DNA of 64,000 bases from Sarcocystis neurona. Lineage: Eukaryota; Apicomplexa; Conoidasida; Eucoccidiorida; Sarcocystidae. Below are positions 1 to 12,563 of this stretch, one piece after another (position 1 is the stretch's first letter; each line of letters begins with the position of its first letter). The notes under the pieces were generated by a model. That model saw only the letters and a program-made list of their open reading frames with translations, had not been told where the DNA came from and did no database searches. Both the position numbers and the translations under genes were made by a program. The DNA lies in contig KL647289.1 of the NCBI GenBank assembly GCA_000727475.1, positions 394,636-458,635 of the forward strand, given 5' to 3'.

Positions 1-3000
1 TCGCCGCAGCGGCGGGAAGTAGCAGCACTAGCGAAGACTTGTGCGAAGTGTCCGCTGGCCAGGGGTCCGAGCTGAGCGCGGAGAAGGCGGCAGCAACAGA
101 AGCTGCAGCAGCAGGGGCGACGCCGACGAAGAAGTCGGAGTGGGGCGTTTGCGATACTTCTGCTGTTGCGTGCGTTGATGAGAGAAGCACATCAAGCAGC
201 TGTGCTGGAGGAATGGCGGTCGGGAAGAGAGAAGAGAAAGACGAAGAAAAAATAGCAGCACGTTTATCGTCCCGAGATGCCACTGCAGCAGAACAGCGAC
301 CTACAGACACGACGTGGGACGCTGGTGCTGTTGTTCCTCCTTCTGGCGTTGCTGCTGGTGACGTGGGGAGAGCAGCGGAAGGAGGAGAACGTGTGGCCGG
401 GAAGTGCGGCAGCAGGCCACCTGATGCGAGCCTGACCGAAGAAGAAGCAGCTACCCGAGCGTGTACGACGGTTTCCTCCGCTGCTGCTGCTGCGGAAGGG
501 GACGCGGGTCCTACCGAAGCCGGGACAGATGTTGCTGCAGCGTCGGGGACGGTTCCTACGACGCCGACAGGCGATGGTGCTGGTGCTGCTGCTGAGCCCT
601 CTTCCGCTGCTGCTGCGACAGAAACGACGACGGAAGGTGCGTCGTTTTGTTTCCCGGTTGCTGCTGCTGCACGAGCTGCTGCTGCTGCCGAGGCCGCTGC
701 TGTCGGGGCTCCGAAGAGTGTGCTGCAGCTGTTGCAGGAGGAGAAGGAACAGCAGCAGACGCAGGGCGACGATGAGCATGAGGAAGAAGAGGAAGAAACG
801 GCGCTGCAGGAGGAAGAAGACGCAGCAGCAACAGGAGAAAGAGCAGCAGCAGGAGAAGGCAGCACGGAGAAGGCGGGAGGTGCTGCGCCACGAAGTTCCG
901 AGGAGAATATGAGCAGTGACGCAGCAGCTGCTGCTGCAGAAGGAGAAGGAGAAGCAGCTGCAGAGGATGGGAGGGCAGCAGCAGAAGTCTCTCCAGCAAC
1001 AGACGAACAGCAGAAGGAGAAAAGTGCGGGCGCCGAGAGTACAGGAACGACAGCAGCAGGAGGGAAGAAGAGAGAAGAGGAGAAGGAGGAAGACGTGGAA
1101 GAGGGTCCTGCTGCTGTTGCTGCGGCCTGCGAGACGGCGGCGCGTGCTGCCGCTGCTGCAGGGACAGCACCTGCTGCTGCTGTCGGTGACGGCGACGATG
1201 ACGCAGCAGGAGGGGCCACGTTTTCTCCGTCGTCTGCAGGGCAGGGAGAGGAGCAGCAGCAGGAAGAAGGAAAGACAGAGGAGGAAGGGAAGAGCAGCGA
1301 AGATGAAGTGGAAGACGCCACCGCTGCAGAGCTAAAAGAGAAGGGCAACAGGAAATTTCGAGCAGCGGCGTACGACGTGGCGCTCGAATACTACACGCTG
1401 GCGTTAGACACGCTCGAGGAAGAGGAGGAAGACTGGCTCGACGACTGGGATGCAGCGCTGCAGGAGAAAGAAGAAGAACTGGAAGCTGCAGAGGCGCTGC
1501 GACAGAAGAGAAGGAAGGAGCAGCAACGAAACCGCAGCAGCAGCAGCAGTCTGCGCTGCAGGAGCTGCAGCACAAGCGAAGAAGACGAAGAACTGGACGC
1601 GGAGGACGAGGAGGAGGAGGAGGCGAGTTTCCGCGACGCAAGAGAAGAAGAAGATGAAGAGGGAGAAGAACAGCAGAGAGCGAAGAGGGGCGTTGTGTCG
1701 GAGGAGAAGGAAGCAGCAGCAGCAGCGGGGGGGGGGTGGGCAGCGGAGACGACGCGAAGCAGCAGCGGCCACGGGGAAGCGAAGAAGCGACGGAAGGGAG
1801 AGGCGACGACGTCCAAAAAAAGAAGAAGAGAAGGAGCAGGCAGCAAAGGGACCGCGACGAAGAGAAGGATGAAAAAGACGAAGAAGACGGACTACTCACC
1901 GAAGCAGCTTTCGTCCAATTTAGAGAAGAAAAGGAGAGAGAACGAGAAGCAAAGCAGCAGGAGTGCAACGCGCTTCGCGCTGTTCTCCTCTCTAACAGGT
2001 ACTTCTCCTCTTCTCTCCTGGTCGAGCAAAGTTGCACTTCTTGTTCTGCAGCACCTTATCAAAGCAGCACGTCACAATTTGCTTCACCCGTATATAAAGG
2101 GAGACACGGAGACACGGAGACGGAGACACGGAGACGGAGACACGGAGACGGAGACGGAGAATAGAGAGAGGAGGTTGACTGCGAGAAAGAGAGGAAAGCT
2201 GCGAACTGCCTCTCCACACCGACCCAAAACTTGCTGTCTTCTCCCCATATTTCTCTTCGTGTCTGTCTCTGAATACTTGGAGTGTGCGCAGCAGACTACC
2301 CGCACGTCTATGAAAATATCTGCATGCAGGGAGGGCCGTAGAATTCTTCGTCATTCTCAGGCAGCCAGTAGGTCGCCTTTTCTCTCGATTTCTCTTTTTC
2401 TCGTCTTCTTTTAACAAGTCCTACAGAAGAAGAAAATGATACTCGTGTGTACACATAAACGTATATACATATATATACATGTATGTATATGTGATATATA
2501 TATATATACATATAGATAGAGAGATAGAGAGAGAGACATACATATATATATATATATATAGATAGATAGAGAGATAGAGAGAGAGATAGAGAGAGACATA
2601 TATATATATAGATAGATAGAGAGATAGAGAGAGAGACATACATATATATATATAGATAGATAGATAGAGAGAGACACATACATATATATATATAGGTAGT
2701 TCCTATATAGTTTATATAGATATCTAATATATATATGTACACAATATATATATGTTTTCGAGGAGGGTGATTGAGCCTACTCTGATTTGTACGACGATCG
2801 GTAGAAATCACATGGGGAGAGTTTGGTGGTGGCAAAAACCGTCTACTTGTTTCTCCGTATCTTTCTCTGTATATGTGTTCTACATCCCCCCCATTTCCTC
2901 CACATATATATATGAAGAAGATGTACTGAAGAATGTCTCCTATTCATTTTGAAGAGTATCGTAAATGCTTGGGATGACCCGGAGTTGTCCAACCTGATGC

Positions 3001-6000
3001 ACAAGTCTCTCTCTCTCTCTATATGTATACATGTATGTATATACATGCGTATCTATATCTATCTACCGCATTCTATATAGTTGTGTGTCTCTAGAGGATC
3101 TACTGAAGCAATTCTTTCATTAATTCAGAAGATCAGGTACGCGTAAAATGGAACAGAAGTGTCAGACGCCCTCCACGTGTTGTATGTTAATATATATATA
3201 TGTAGACGTGCATACGTATATATAGATATATGTACACAGATGGAGAGGCGCAGAGACACTTCCTGACAAATATTCATACAGGTACACACACGTTCGGAGG
3301 AAGTTTTGAAGTCTGCGTTGCTTCGCAGCAGCAGCGACACCTCCCCTTGCGTTTCTGCAGCGACTCACTGCGTCATCCATACACGTAGATATATATGTAG
3401 GGACGTGTGCGCAGCACATTATTCGGACGTATACGTGGACGCAGCGCTGTGTTGGTTGCCTTTTTTTGTGAGGCTTTCGTGGGGAAGCTGCGTCGCGTGT
3501 TGTAGAACTCCGGCTGCACTCCTTCGAAGAGAGTTGGCCGCGACTTCCCTCCTCAGAGTCTGCTGCTGCTGTTTCTGCACCCTCTCTTTCGGAGCGGAGG
3601 TTGTTTGACGACAAAGCTGCGTGGCCCGCGTTTCGAGCAGCAGGTCCCCTCGGCCGTGGAGTTTCTCGAAAAATGCAAAACTTCTACACACCCGTCTCTG
3701 TGTCTCCCCGTCTCCGTGCGTTTGTGTGCGTCTCCTCCCCACACGTGTGTCTCTCTGTTTCGTGTCTCCCGTCGTTCACCGGGCGCGGTCCGTCTCCCTT
3801 TCTGTGTGGCCCTCCCCGTCTCCTTTTCTCTTCCTATTTGACGGTCGCCAAGCAGCACTTTTGCTGCGTCTCATCACGCCTGCGTACGTGTCTCTCACTT
3901 CCACGGAGCCACACGCAGAGATGCAGAAGCAGCTGCCATTCCTGCCGGAAGACAACACACGTGCTTCTCAACTTCCTGCAAATTCGCGTATATGTGTGTG
4001 TGTGAGTGTATGTACTTGACTCGATATTTGTCGGGAGAATATCTGCGCGTCACTCTTCTGCTGCGTGTGCGCGTATTCTTCCACGAAGGGGCGAATCGTA
4101 CGGGTGTTTGTGTGCGTCTATGTGTCTGTGTGTCTCCATGTGTGGATATGTATGCATATATATATATCTTATATATATAAGAATAGCTGTTTATAGCCGT
4201 GTACATGTAAATAGACGTGAGGGATATGTGTTGAAACGTGCATACGTGCATACGTATACATGTCTGTGTCTGTGTGTATTTACATATATATATTGTACGT
4301 ATATACATATATATATATACATGTATATACAGTCGTGGGCACATATAGATATAAGAATAGCTATTTGCAGCCGTATACTTGAAAATATGCGTAGAGGGAT
4401 ATGTGTTGAAATTTGCACACATACACGTGTGTCTGTATCTGTGTGCATATATGTAGATATATGGATGTATATATCTGTCCATGTATATATCTTTTCTTGA
4501 GCATACTAATGCGTATATACGTAAATACAGCGTCTGGATAAACGTGGAGGTGTGGACACGCATGTAGAGCTACGTGTGTAGCTACAAATGCGTCTTCTTC
4601 GTTCGAAAGGAACGCATCCTTTATTTGTGAGTTGCACCACGTGTAGGTGGGAAGTGTTGGGAGAAGTTTGCTGCGTGGCTGTTGGGGCGTGTGTGTCCAT
4701 GCACGTGTGTCGGTGTGTGTGTGACCGGGTGTACGTACACCGCAGAAGTGGGGCCGCAGGGGGGGGAGAGGAGGGGGCATCCATATCTTCTTGCACTGGC
4801 GGAGGATGTGGACAGCTGGCTGTGTATATACAAAGGTGTCCACGTAAATCGCCGTCTCGACGACGAATTCTCCACCTGCGGTAGCTGTCGTACGTACGTT
4901 TACTTTCTCCTCTTCTCACTTTCTGTGGAGGACTCAATCTGCCCAGAGAAGAGCAGGTGTGTTTGTTTGGAGCCCACACACAGCCACGTGGAATTCGGTG
5001 GAAGTCAGTTCGTCCGTCCGACCCGGCTTTGGCGCTGGTGACGCTGCTTTCCTTGTTTCTACATGCGTGAAAGTCGGTCAGCCTCTGCAGGACGCAGCAG
5101 ATGCAGCACTGCGGACGCGCTCTTCTCTCTGTTTTTGGATATTACGTGTATCTGTAAATGTTCCGGTGTGTACGTACACGTATCTGCAGACGAAAAGACA
5201 CATATATATGTGTGGGTAGAGAGGCCGAGTGAGAGAAAGTAGGCGTGGAAGGAAGAATGCGACGTGCTGATTTGAGCCGACGTGAGAGGACGTGGACTCG
5301 CTGTGATTGCTGCGTCGAGTGAAAGTCCTCTTGGGCCTTCTTTTTCTCTTTTCTGCTGCGGTTCTGCTCTCCGCGGAGCTGCTTGAGAAGCAAAGTGGAG
5401 GAGGCAGTATTCGGCCGCTGGCTCGCTTGTGACTTGTTGCTTCGGAGGTGTGAGTGCCGTGCTCTTTCGCACAGCCTGCTGCTGCGTCGCCCGCGGGTCC
5501 TGCCTCTTCTGCTGCTCTGCTGCTGCTGCTGCCGGCCTTGCTGCTGCGCGTGCTGCTGCCACTGCTGCTGCTGCTGACTCGTGTTTGGTTTCGTGCTGCT
5601 GTTTTGACACTGCAGCAGCTGCTGCGGGCCTCGCGGACTTGGATCACGCATTTGCCGCTGCTCCGCGCTCCTTGCCTCTTGCTGTTGTTGTGTGCTGTAT
5701 AGAGCCGCCTGTCACTTGCACTCCGGAGGCTGGCAGCAGGTCCTGGCGGACTGCACTGAGGCTATCAACTGTGACCCGTCCTACGCTAAGGTTAGTATAG
5801 ATGTACGTGCATTAATAAAGTAAACCAAAATGCATATATATATATATATATGTTAACGTATAAACGTGCGTGTTCCCATACATCTACATACACTGATATA
5901 TATATATGTCTTTTTGTGTCTTCTCGTGGATGTATATATGGCTACATACACTGATATGTATATATATAAATATATGTCTTTTTATGTCTTTTCTTGGATG

Positions 6001-8198
6001 TAAGTGGTCGTACTTCGTGTATGTATGTGTTTACGTATTTGGCATACACGTGTGTATATGGGTGAATGCTGTACGTACTTCCTATCTCTACCTATATATA
6101 TATATATATATATGTGTATATATGTGTATATATGTGTATATGTATTGTGAGTGTACGTATGCGTACGTACGTATGTGTACCCGCAACTAAATTCAATGCA
6201 GCAGGGCGACGCAGACGCTTTCGTTCCTCTCAAAACTTCCCATGCGAAGGGTCTTGTTTTCTGTGCGAGTACACCGATGTATATAGACATACATACACCT
6301 GCGTACACACCTAAAACTGTAAGCATGCGTGTGTATGTATATATATATATATATACATATGCATCCATATATATAGATATAGGAATGCATATATGCGTAT
6401 ACTGAAACTGCTGCCGCTTACTTGTAGTTATCAGTAACTGCTGCGTGCACCTATATATATATATATGTATATAGATGTACAGATACCTACGCTACGCTAT
6501 ATCCGCGTAACTATATACATATATATATGTAGATGTGTAGTTCCGTATGCGTGGGAGTTGATGAGTACGCGTGTGTAGGTTGTCCCAGCTGGACAGGGAA
6601 CTGGTATATCTGTTTTGCAGCTGTTGCTGCTGACTGCTACTGCTGCAGGCATATCTGCGTCGGTACACGGCGAATCAGGCGCTGTCGAAGTGGCATGATG
6701 CGCTGGCTGACATCAACAAGGCCCTGGAGTTAGATCCTTCTCTTGAGTAAGTTAGCAGAGTCTTATATCAAAATGTAGCCGCGATACGTATATATACCCA
6801 CAACAAGAATGTTGACAGAAGTAAACGAAGATCGAGAAACACACTTTTCTGTCGTAACACTTGTGTATGTATGTGTGTGTGTGTGTATGCTTGTTTGTGT
6901 CCATCCCTACTAAGGATACACATATGTGTATATGTTCACACAGGTGGGGTCACGAAGGCACGTGTATATGAGCATAGTTGGCAGAATTTAAGTGCATACA
7001 CGTGTATACACTATATCTGCATAAACGTGTGGGAATTACGCTCTACTGCATTCAAAGTACTAGCTTCACAAGTGATAAAGAAGTGACTCGGCTCACAAAC
7101 GTAGCCAAACCTCCTCTCTCTGTATATAGATATGTACATCTGCAAAGCGTATAGTAACGGTTCCCAAACTCTTCTGTAACAGTATACATATATATATATA
7201 TGCGTATATCTATACCTATGTGTACGAGTACATACATGTATATGTGGATATATATATATATATATGTATACGTCAAGCACCGTTGAATAGATCGGTAGAT
7301 TGTGCCAGAGGTTTAATTTTCGATCAACACGACCGAAGTGTGAGTACCGTGCCGTGCGAGTGTAGCTATCGTATAAAGGTTGGAGGGGAACCGTTCGATT
7401 GGGTTGCATCTTGTAGCATCTTCACAAAGACACGAGGTAGGAAAGCAGCTCCTCACGCCGCTGGCAAAACAACAGCAGTCATCTCCTGGCAGTCAGAGGC
7501 GGAATCAGCAGCAGCAGCTACTCCGTGACGGTATCCCCGTAGCAGCAATTCCGTGACGGTATCCCCGTAGCAGCAATTCCGTGACGGTATCCCCGTAGCA
7601 GCAGCAGCAGCATCGGTTGAGGCGCACACGCGGTAGCAAAAGCAGCGAGCCTCGCACGCAGGTTCTGATGCAGTTGCTGCTGATTTGACGTTCCGTGCAA
7701 GCTCGAGAACGCTGCGACGTGTACACAGCTGCTGCTGTTGCGAGGTTTGCCCTTTTCGTTGGATCCTAAGTATTTATAGCTGGACTCTTCTCGTAAACTG
7801 AGTGTACTCGTAGAGCAGGAATATTACAAAGGACATACGTGTGTATATATATATGTGTGTGTGTGGATACACGCGGGTAGTGGATCTCGTGTGGGTTCGA
7901 GGTCGGCGAGTTCCGTGTTTGCTGCTGTAAAGATTCACACCTTGCTTCTGTTCTTTTTGATTTTGCGTGCAGAGGGCGTTATCGGTCGCATCAGCAGCGT
8001 GTGAAGAAACAGAGTGAGCAACAGTTCGAAAAAGAGAAAGAGGAAATGCTGGGAAAGCTTAAGGAGTTTGGCAATTTTGTATTGGGAAAGGTCGGCCTGT
8101 CGTTGGACAATTTCAAAGTTGAACAGAATCCAGAAACCGGCTCTTACAACATCTCTTTCCAACAGAATGCACCTGCTGCCTCTTCCTCTACAGTGTGA
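1..8198 (+). CDS. TTC1-like tetratricopeptide repeat protein (5' partial, 4 exons)
   Basis: Exons read as 1-1998, 5703-5790, 6649-6746 and 7973-8198, with GT..AG borders and matching phases. The TPR core starts at ELKEKGNRKFRAAAYDVALE (about 1330-1390), continues as ALRAVLLSNR joined to AACHLHSGGWQQVLADCTEA, then AYLRRYTANQALSKWHDALA, and ends with EEMLGKLKEFGNFVLGKVGL followed by a GSYNISF block. This order, and the C-terminal MLGKLK..GN.VL..GLS pattern, is that of TTC1, a small TPR adaptor reported to bind Hsp90/Hsp70-type partners; the role here is inferred. The N-terminal 430 or so residues are Ala/Glu/Ser-rich and the frame is open to the left edge, so the true start is upstream. A low-complexity acidic/basic block of about 180 residues sits in the loop between TPR1 and TPR2. 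The frame changes once inside exon 1, near a run of ten G at 1727-1736, which suggests a one-base assembly error or a hidden small intron. Confidence 0.85.
2101..2162. repeat. GAGACACG/GAGACG short tandem repeat
   Basis: Alternating 6- and 8-base units of GAGACG and GAGACACG run for about 60 bases in the first intron of the TTC1-like gene. The array is purine-rich on the + strand. Confidence 0.85.
2455..2755. repeat. TA / GATA / GAGA microsatellite block
   Basis: About 300 bases made of TATATA runs, GATAGATA and GAGAGATAGAGAGAGA segments repeated several times. It is intronic. The tyrosine/isoleucine/serine-rich ORFs on the minus strand here are translations of this repeat, not genes. Confidence 0.9.
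4181..4460. repeat. Degenerate 174-base tandem duplication
   Basis: The segment beginning GAATAGCTGTTTATAGCCGT at 4181 recurs in diverged form from 4355 (GAATAGCTATTTGCAGCCGT). Both copies share a later GAGGGATATGTGTTGAAA block and a TGTCTGT.TCTGTGTG block. It lies in intron 1 of the TTC1-like gene. Confidence 0.8.
5884..6002. repeat. Short tandem duplication in TTC1-like intron 2
   Basis: CTACATACACTGATAT, then a TA run, then ATGTCTTTTT.TGTCTT.TC.TGGATGTA occurs twice, about 58 bases apart. The copies differ mainly in the length of the TA run. It lies within the intron 5791-6648. Confidence 0.8.
7522..7605. repeat. Three copies of a 28-base tandem repeat
   Basis: The unit TCCGTGACGGTATCCCCGTA followed by GCAGCAAT occurs at 7522-7549, 7550-7577 and 7578-7605; the last copy grades into a CAG run. 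Copies are nearly identical. It lies in intron 3 (6747-7972) of the TTC1-like gene. Confidence 0.9.
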
Positions 8199-11100
8199 AT
8201 GAATATAAAAATGACACAAGAGAAGATTTGTGTGTATGTATGTGTATACATATTTTTGTATATATATATATATATATGTATATGTGTGTGTGTGTGTGTG
8301 GCTGTGTCCACGCGGGTGTATGTACGCCGCTTTTGCGTTTTTGTGTGTCTATTCGTGAACTGGGTGTTTCTCTCTTAAACTCCAAAAACGAAAGAATAAT
8401 CCTGAAGCTGGGTTCCAGCGTCCCCTAAAATACGTATCTCGCTTTCGCGTTTTGTGAGACGACACAAACAAACAAACGAGATTTCGCGACTGCGTCTACC
8501 CGGGTGACACTCGAGTGTACGTACGGCAGGCCGAGTCACAGTGTTGAACAAATTCCTCTGGACAACTCAGAAATAAAGCCGAAGCCATGAACGGACTCGC
8601 ACTCCGCTTTGCATTCTGGCATATTTCCGTGCTGCGTTTCTTCCTGTTCAAGAAATACACGGAACAGCATAAGCGATCTCCACATGTACTTACGCGGTTC
8701 GAACACACCACTCGACACGCGCGCTTGTCTGTTTGTATGTCAACATTCCGAAAAGATGTTTGTGAACTTGTTCCGGTGTATGCCTGCGCTCATCTGGCGT
8801 TGTCCATAAAATTCCGAGTCCGCTGGAGAGAAAGAGGAAGGCACACAGTTTTGACGTCCTCCAAGTTCTTCACTCTGGACGCATGTTTCGCCGTATGACC
8901 TCTGTGCTAGCCTCCTCCAGCTACCGATCATAAACTGCGGTAGCGGACGACTGGCTAGGAGTAGTTGCTGTTTTGGCAGATGAGCTTGCTTTCAGAACTG
9001 CAGCTCCTGCTGTGTCTGCTGCTGCAGCCGCTTCTCGTGTCACTGCAGGTGTGAAGTGATCGCACTCAAGACTTCGCACTTCACATTGTCAAAACAACAC
9101 TTTGGCGGCTCTTCTTTCCCACCTTCGTATGTCTTTGAAAACATGTGCCATCCGTCGTCGGCGCAGCCTCGTGGTCGCGGACGCAAAAACAAGAAAGCGG
9201 GAGAAAGTCAGGCGGTAACGTGCTTCTTAATTAGCCCCGAGATACCGCTTCGGAGAGGACTCCTCATGTGTTACTTATATGCTGTCTACGCGTGTTCACT
9301 TGCACCTGACAAGCACGTGATACAACCGTTCTACTGTCTGTTCCCCGTCGTCAGGCGCTACAAATTTTAGGTTTTTGTAAAAGATGATGGATAGACGGAT
9401 TTGTCGTTCGAAGTGCATCAACCGTTGCTTCTTGTTTCGCTGTGGAAGCATCGCGTTCCCCTGAAAGAGTCACGCTCTGCAATAGATGCTGAAAATTCTT
9501 TCCTGGTTAGCTGTCGAACGGTGTCATCGAAGCGTATGTGAATCATCTATGCCTGATTCTACTCGGAGGGGATGCGGGTAGCACGCGCTGAGAGAATTCA
9601 GTCTCTCGTGTATGTGCTGAAGAACACAGTTACCGCTGAAATATTTTCAGCTCTAACCTGAAGGCTACTTCCTCCATGATGGAATTGCATCTGCGAGGCC
9701 GGTCCGTGAACAAATTGCCGTCTATTTCGTAGTCCCGACTAGTCGATCTTGAACAAGTCGACATTATCTCATTTCCTGTGTGAGTGTCTTACTAAGACTA
9801 TGTCGTTCGAATCTATGCCGAGTCAGGCTCGTAGCTTTATACACTAATTTAAAGCATGTGACTCACGTAGGTGTATATCTAATGTACGTGTTTAACTCGT
9901 GCGTTCGCTGTAAGTAAGTCAAAATGGATGCTTTTAAGACTCCTACAACTATTCTCTTCGCTTACGCTGGCGCTTAACACACGCCGACACGGGTATATTT
10001 TGATCAATGAATAAATGCACTGTTCGTCAGGATGCGAGTCTCTGACATACGTTCAAACACGTTGCTCTTCGCTGCATCGCCGCTACGTCTCAGCTTACTG
10101 GTCTGCGTTCTCAAGTTATCGAGAGAGGGTGTCTGTGGCCCTGTTTCGCTAACTCTGTGTCTCTGTTCCCCTGGTCTCGCTGCCATTTACTGGAGGTATG
10201 CTTGCCACCTGTACTACGGCCGAGAGTAAACGCCATTCGCACGTTTCCCATCAGCTGGGAAAGTACGCACTTCCGCACCTCGCTAAAGCACAGGGCTGCG
10301 CGACGCAGCTGTGTTTTCCAGTCGACGTCGCAGCCGCAGTTTCCCTATATGATACGTGAAGGCATGCATTCAGATGCCTCGGGGAAGAAATACGAAACTG
10401 TGCTCGCCTGTACGCGTGTGTGCATACTCGTTGAACTACGCAGAGGTTGAGCTTGTTTAGATGCGAAGACTCACACACGGTGCAGTCATGCCAGCGGGGA
10501 AGTTACCAAAGATATTCAAGCGAAAGCAGCCATGTTCCACGGTATCGGGTGATCTCGTGCAACGTTGGATGGCAGCTGTCAGGGCGCCTGTCGCCTTTTT
10601 TTTAATGCATGCGACAGAAACTCATCAGGTAACAGTACTCTACAGCCTACGATAACTGGACAGCCTCTTCTTTGAGGCAGTTTACGGGCAAGTACGCACA
10701 TCGATTCGCCCAATTGTTCTCGTTGTGCTACACCATGACCACGGTGGCCACACTGTGACTTGCCAGAATTATGTATTTCCAATTATGTGGGTACCGTGAT
10801 TGTGCACCGGTAAGTACTCTGCGGCGTCCGACACGTGGACGGCCTCTTCTCAGGGTCAGCTGCTAAGCTTGTAAGCACTAGATAAGTACGGGGACCCACT
10901 TAGTTGTTCTGCATGTGCTACATCGTGACCACGATCGCTGCATTTCAATTTACAGGGAATTTGAATTTTTTATTCACTATTAGTGGGCGCCTGTGTTTGC
11001 GCACTGGAACGTTCGACGAAACTGTAACGCGTGAATAATAGCCGACGAAGTACATCGGAAACTCCCAAAGTATCCGACTGAATGTGCTGCTTGGGAAGCA

Positions 11101-12563
11101 TCTCTTCATACATATGAGTGGCACACGACGAAACTGCTGCGCTAGTGACACTTGCCCAATCACCTGTTATGTGCAGCAAAAAATGTAGTAGCTTTTATCT
11201 GTCGTATGAACTCACAGCTTTAGTGAGCGCCTGAAGACACAACTTTCACGTGGGTGTTTGTTACGGAGTGCACAAGACACCCCGTGCGCTTTTTCGCACT
11301 TCTCACTATTTTCTGCCGTCGCCCAAGGGCTTTCGGAGTCTCTTGGTGCCACGTAGTATTAAGTGGGCAACTTGATCGGTCACGTGTAGTGAAGAGGTGG
11401 CTTTGTCGACGAGGTGGGACATGACGAAGACAAGAGAAAGTGAAACGTAAAGGAGATGTTGGTAGTGTGCTGTAGTCTATTTCCACAATCTTTTCTTCCA
11501 TAGGTGCACCAGATAACACTCGACATGCTCGTGACTCTATTCAAAACTGGTGAGACGCAGATGCCCCTCATTCCAGAAAACATAGGAAATGCGCAGCAGA
11601 AAATTCGGCAGTAAAGGACAATTGCGTGTTGTCGCGTATTGTGTCTATGTTGTGCTTGTCTACAGTATGTGCTGCAGTGCATGTCCAGCCCCGGGTGCGG
11701 GGCCGAAGAGCCTGGAAACTATTTACGATATTTCGCTCACTGCTTGCTTGCAGGAGCCAAGGAAGAAATTAAGGCCACAGCTAGGTAACAACCTCGAACG
11801 ACGATACCTCCCAGTCCTGGACGCTTAGAGGCATTGATCGTCATCCAAGCTAGAGCTCCAGGATGATGGAGTAAAACCACCCATTTGGCGAGGACTGCCA
11901 TACATTTGCTCATACTTCAAAAGTGTGGGCAATCGGCAGCATAGGCCGCTAGGATTTGAACCAGCTCTTTGTAGGGCATCCCAGTGGAACGTGACTTTGT
12001 CAGCATGGGAGTTCTTTCGGATTGCATTTCCCTACAGCACCGAGCAGAGCCTGACGCGTGCTTCGAAGCCTGAGTCGACTCCTGCCACTTCTGGAGGAAG
12101 AGAAAAGCTTTCAGCAGGGCTGTTTACAGATGTGTTCCCCGTAGACTAGCGCACGCCTTACGAATTTAGTCAGCCACGGTCAAAGAGTTACACGCCTGGG
12201 TGCGAAGTCCACCCTGAGGAGTAACGCGCATTCAATGGATGCAGGGGCACCTCTACTACTGCAGGTTTGGGTGACTAGGCGATCTGTAAAGAAGCAGGAC
12301 GCCAACTTCTGGAAGCCAAACAGTAGGATTGAGTCCGGGGTTTCTCTGCAGCATGCCCTACGACAGTGGCAATACATCCCATTGAAGGGCATCCATGCTG
12401 CTGTACCTCGTTTACATGTGCTTCACAGAGAAGCCATATATTCACTCCAAATGCGCACTCCACCTGATGCGTAACTTGATAAGAAGAGGTTGGTATACAC
12501 TGTGAGAAGAGCACAGCGCCATCCACCAAATAAGCTACGGCGGAGACCTGTCAAACAGGCAAA
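8199..12563. other. Intergenic, no gene recognised
   Basis: This is mostly plain, non-repetitive DNA between the TTC1-like stop and the EFHB-like start. Only short ORFs occur on either strand and none resembles a family known to me. It holds a TA/GT microsatellite near 8250-8300, a partial GTGTACGTAC half-palindrome near 8515, and a degenerate duplicated block at 10629-10936. The last part should contain the promoter of the EFHB-like gene, but no core promoter element is obvious. Confidence 0.6.
10629..10936. repeat. Degenerate direct repeat, two copies about 180 bases apart
   Basis: Copy A (about 10629-10750) and copy B (about 10810-10936) share AGTACTCT, GACGGCCTCTTCT or its near form GACAGCCTCTTCT, a GGCAAGTACG-type block, TTGTTCT..TGTGCTACA and TGACCACG in the same order. 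Identity is partial, so this is an old duplication. Confidence 0.65.

Larger units (their letters stand above)
1999..5702 (+). other. Intron 1 of the TTC1-like gene, microsatellite-rich
   Basis: The donor GTACTT follows AACAG at 1998 and the acceptor is TATAG at 5702; splicing joins AAC-AG to A-GCC and restores the TPR reading SNRAACHLH. At 3.7 kb it is long. It holds an imperfect GAGACACG/GAGACG array (about 2101-2160), TA and GATA/GAGA microsatellite (about 2455-2750), a degenerate 174-base tandem duplication (4181-4460) and two copies of the palindrome GTGTACGTACAC (4729-4740, 5168-5179). No internal gene was recognised. Confidence 0.8.

Noticed and set aside
556..2037. Long minus-strand ORF rich in Leu, Pro, Ser and Gln
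   Set aside because: It is the antisense shadow of the TTC1-like exon 1. CAG/GAG-type repeats lack stops on both strands.
2411..2835. Tyr/Ile/Ser-rich ORFs on the minus strand
   Set aside because: They are translations of TA and GATA microsatellite within an intron.
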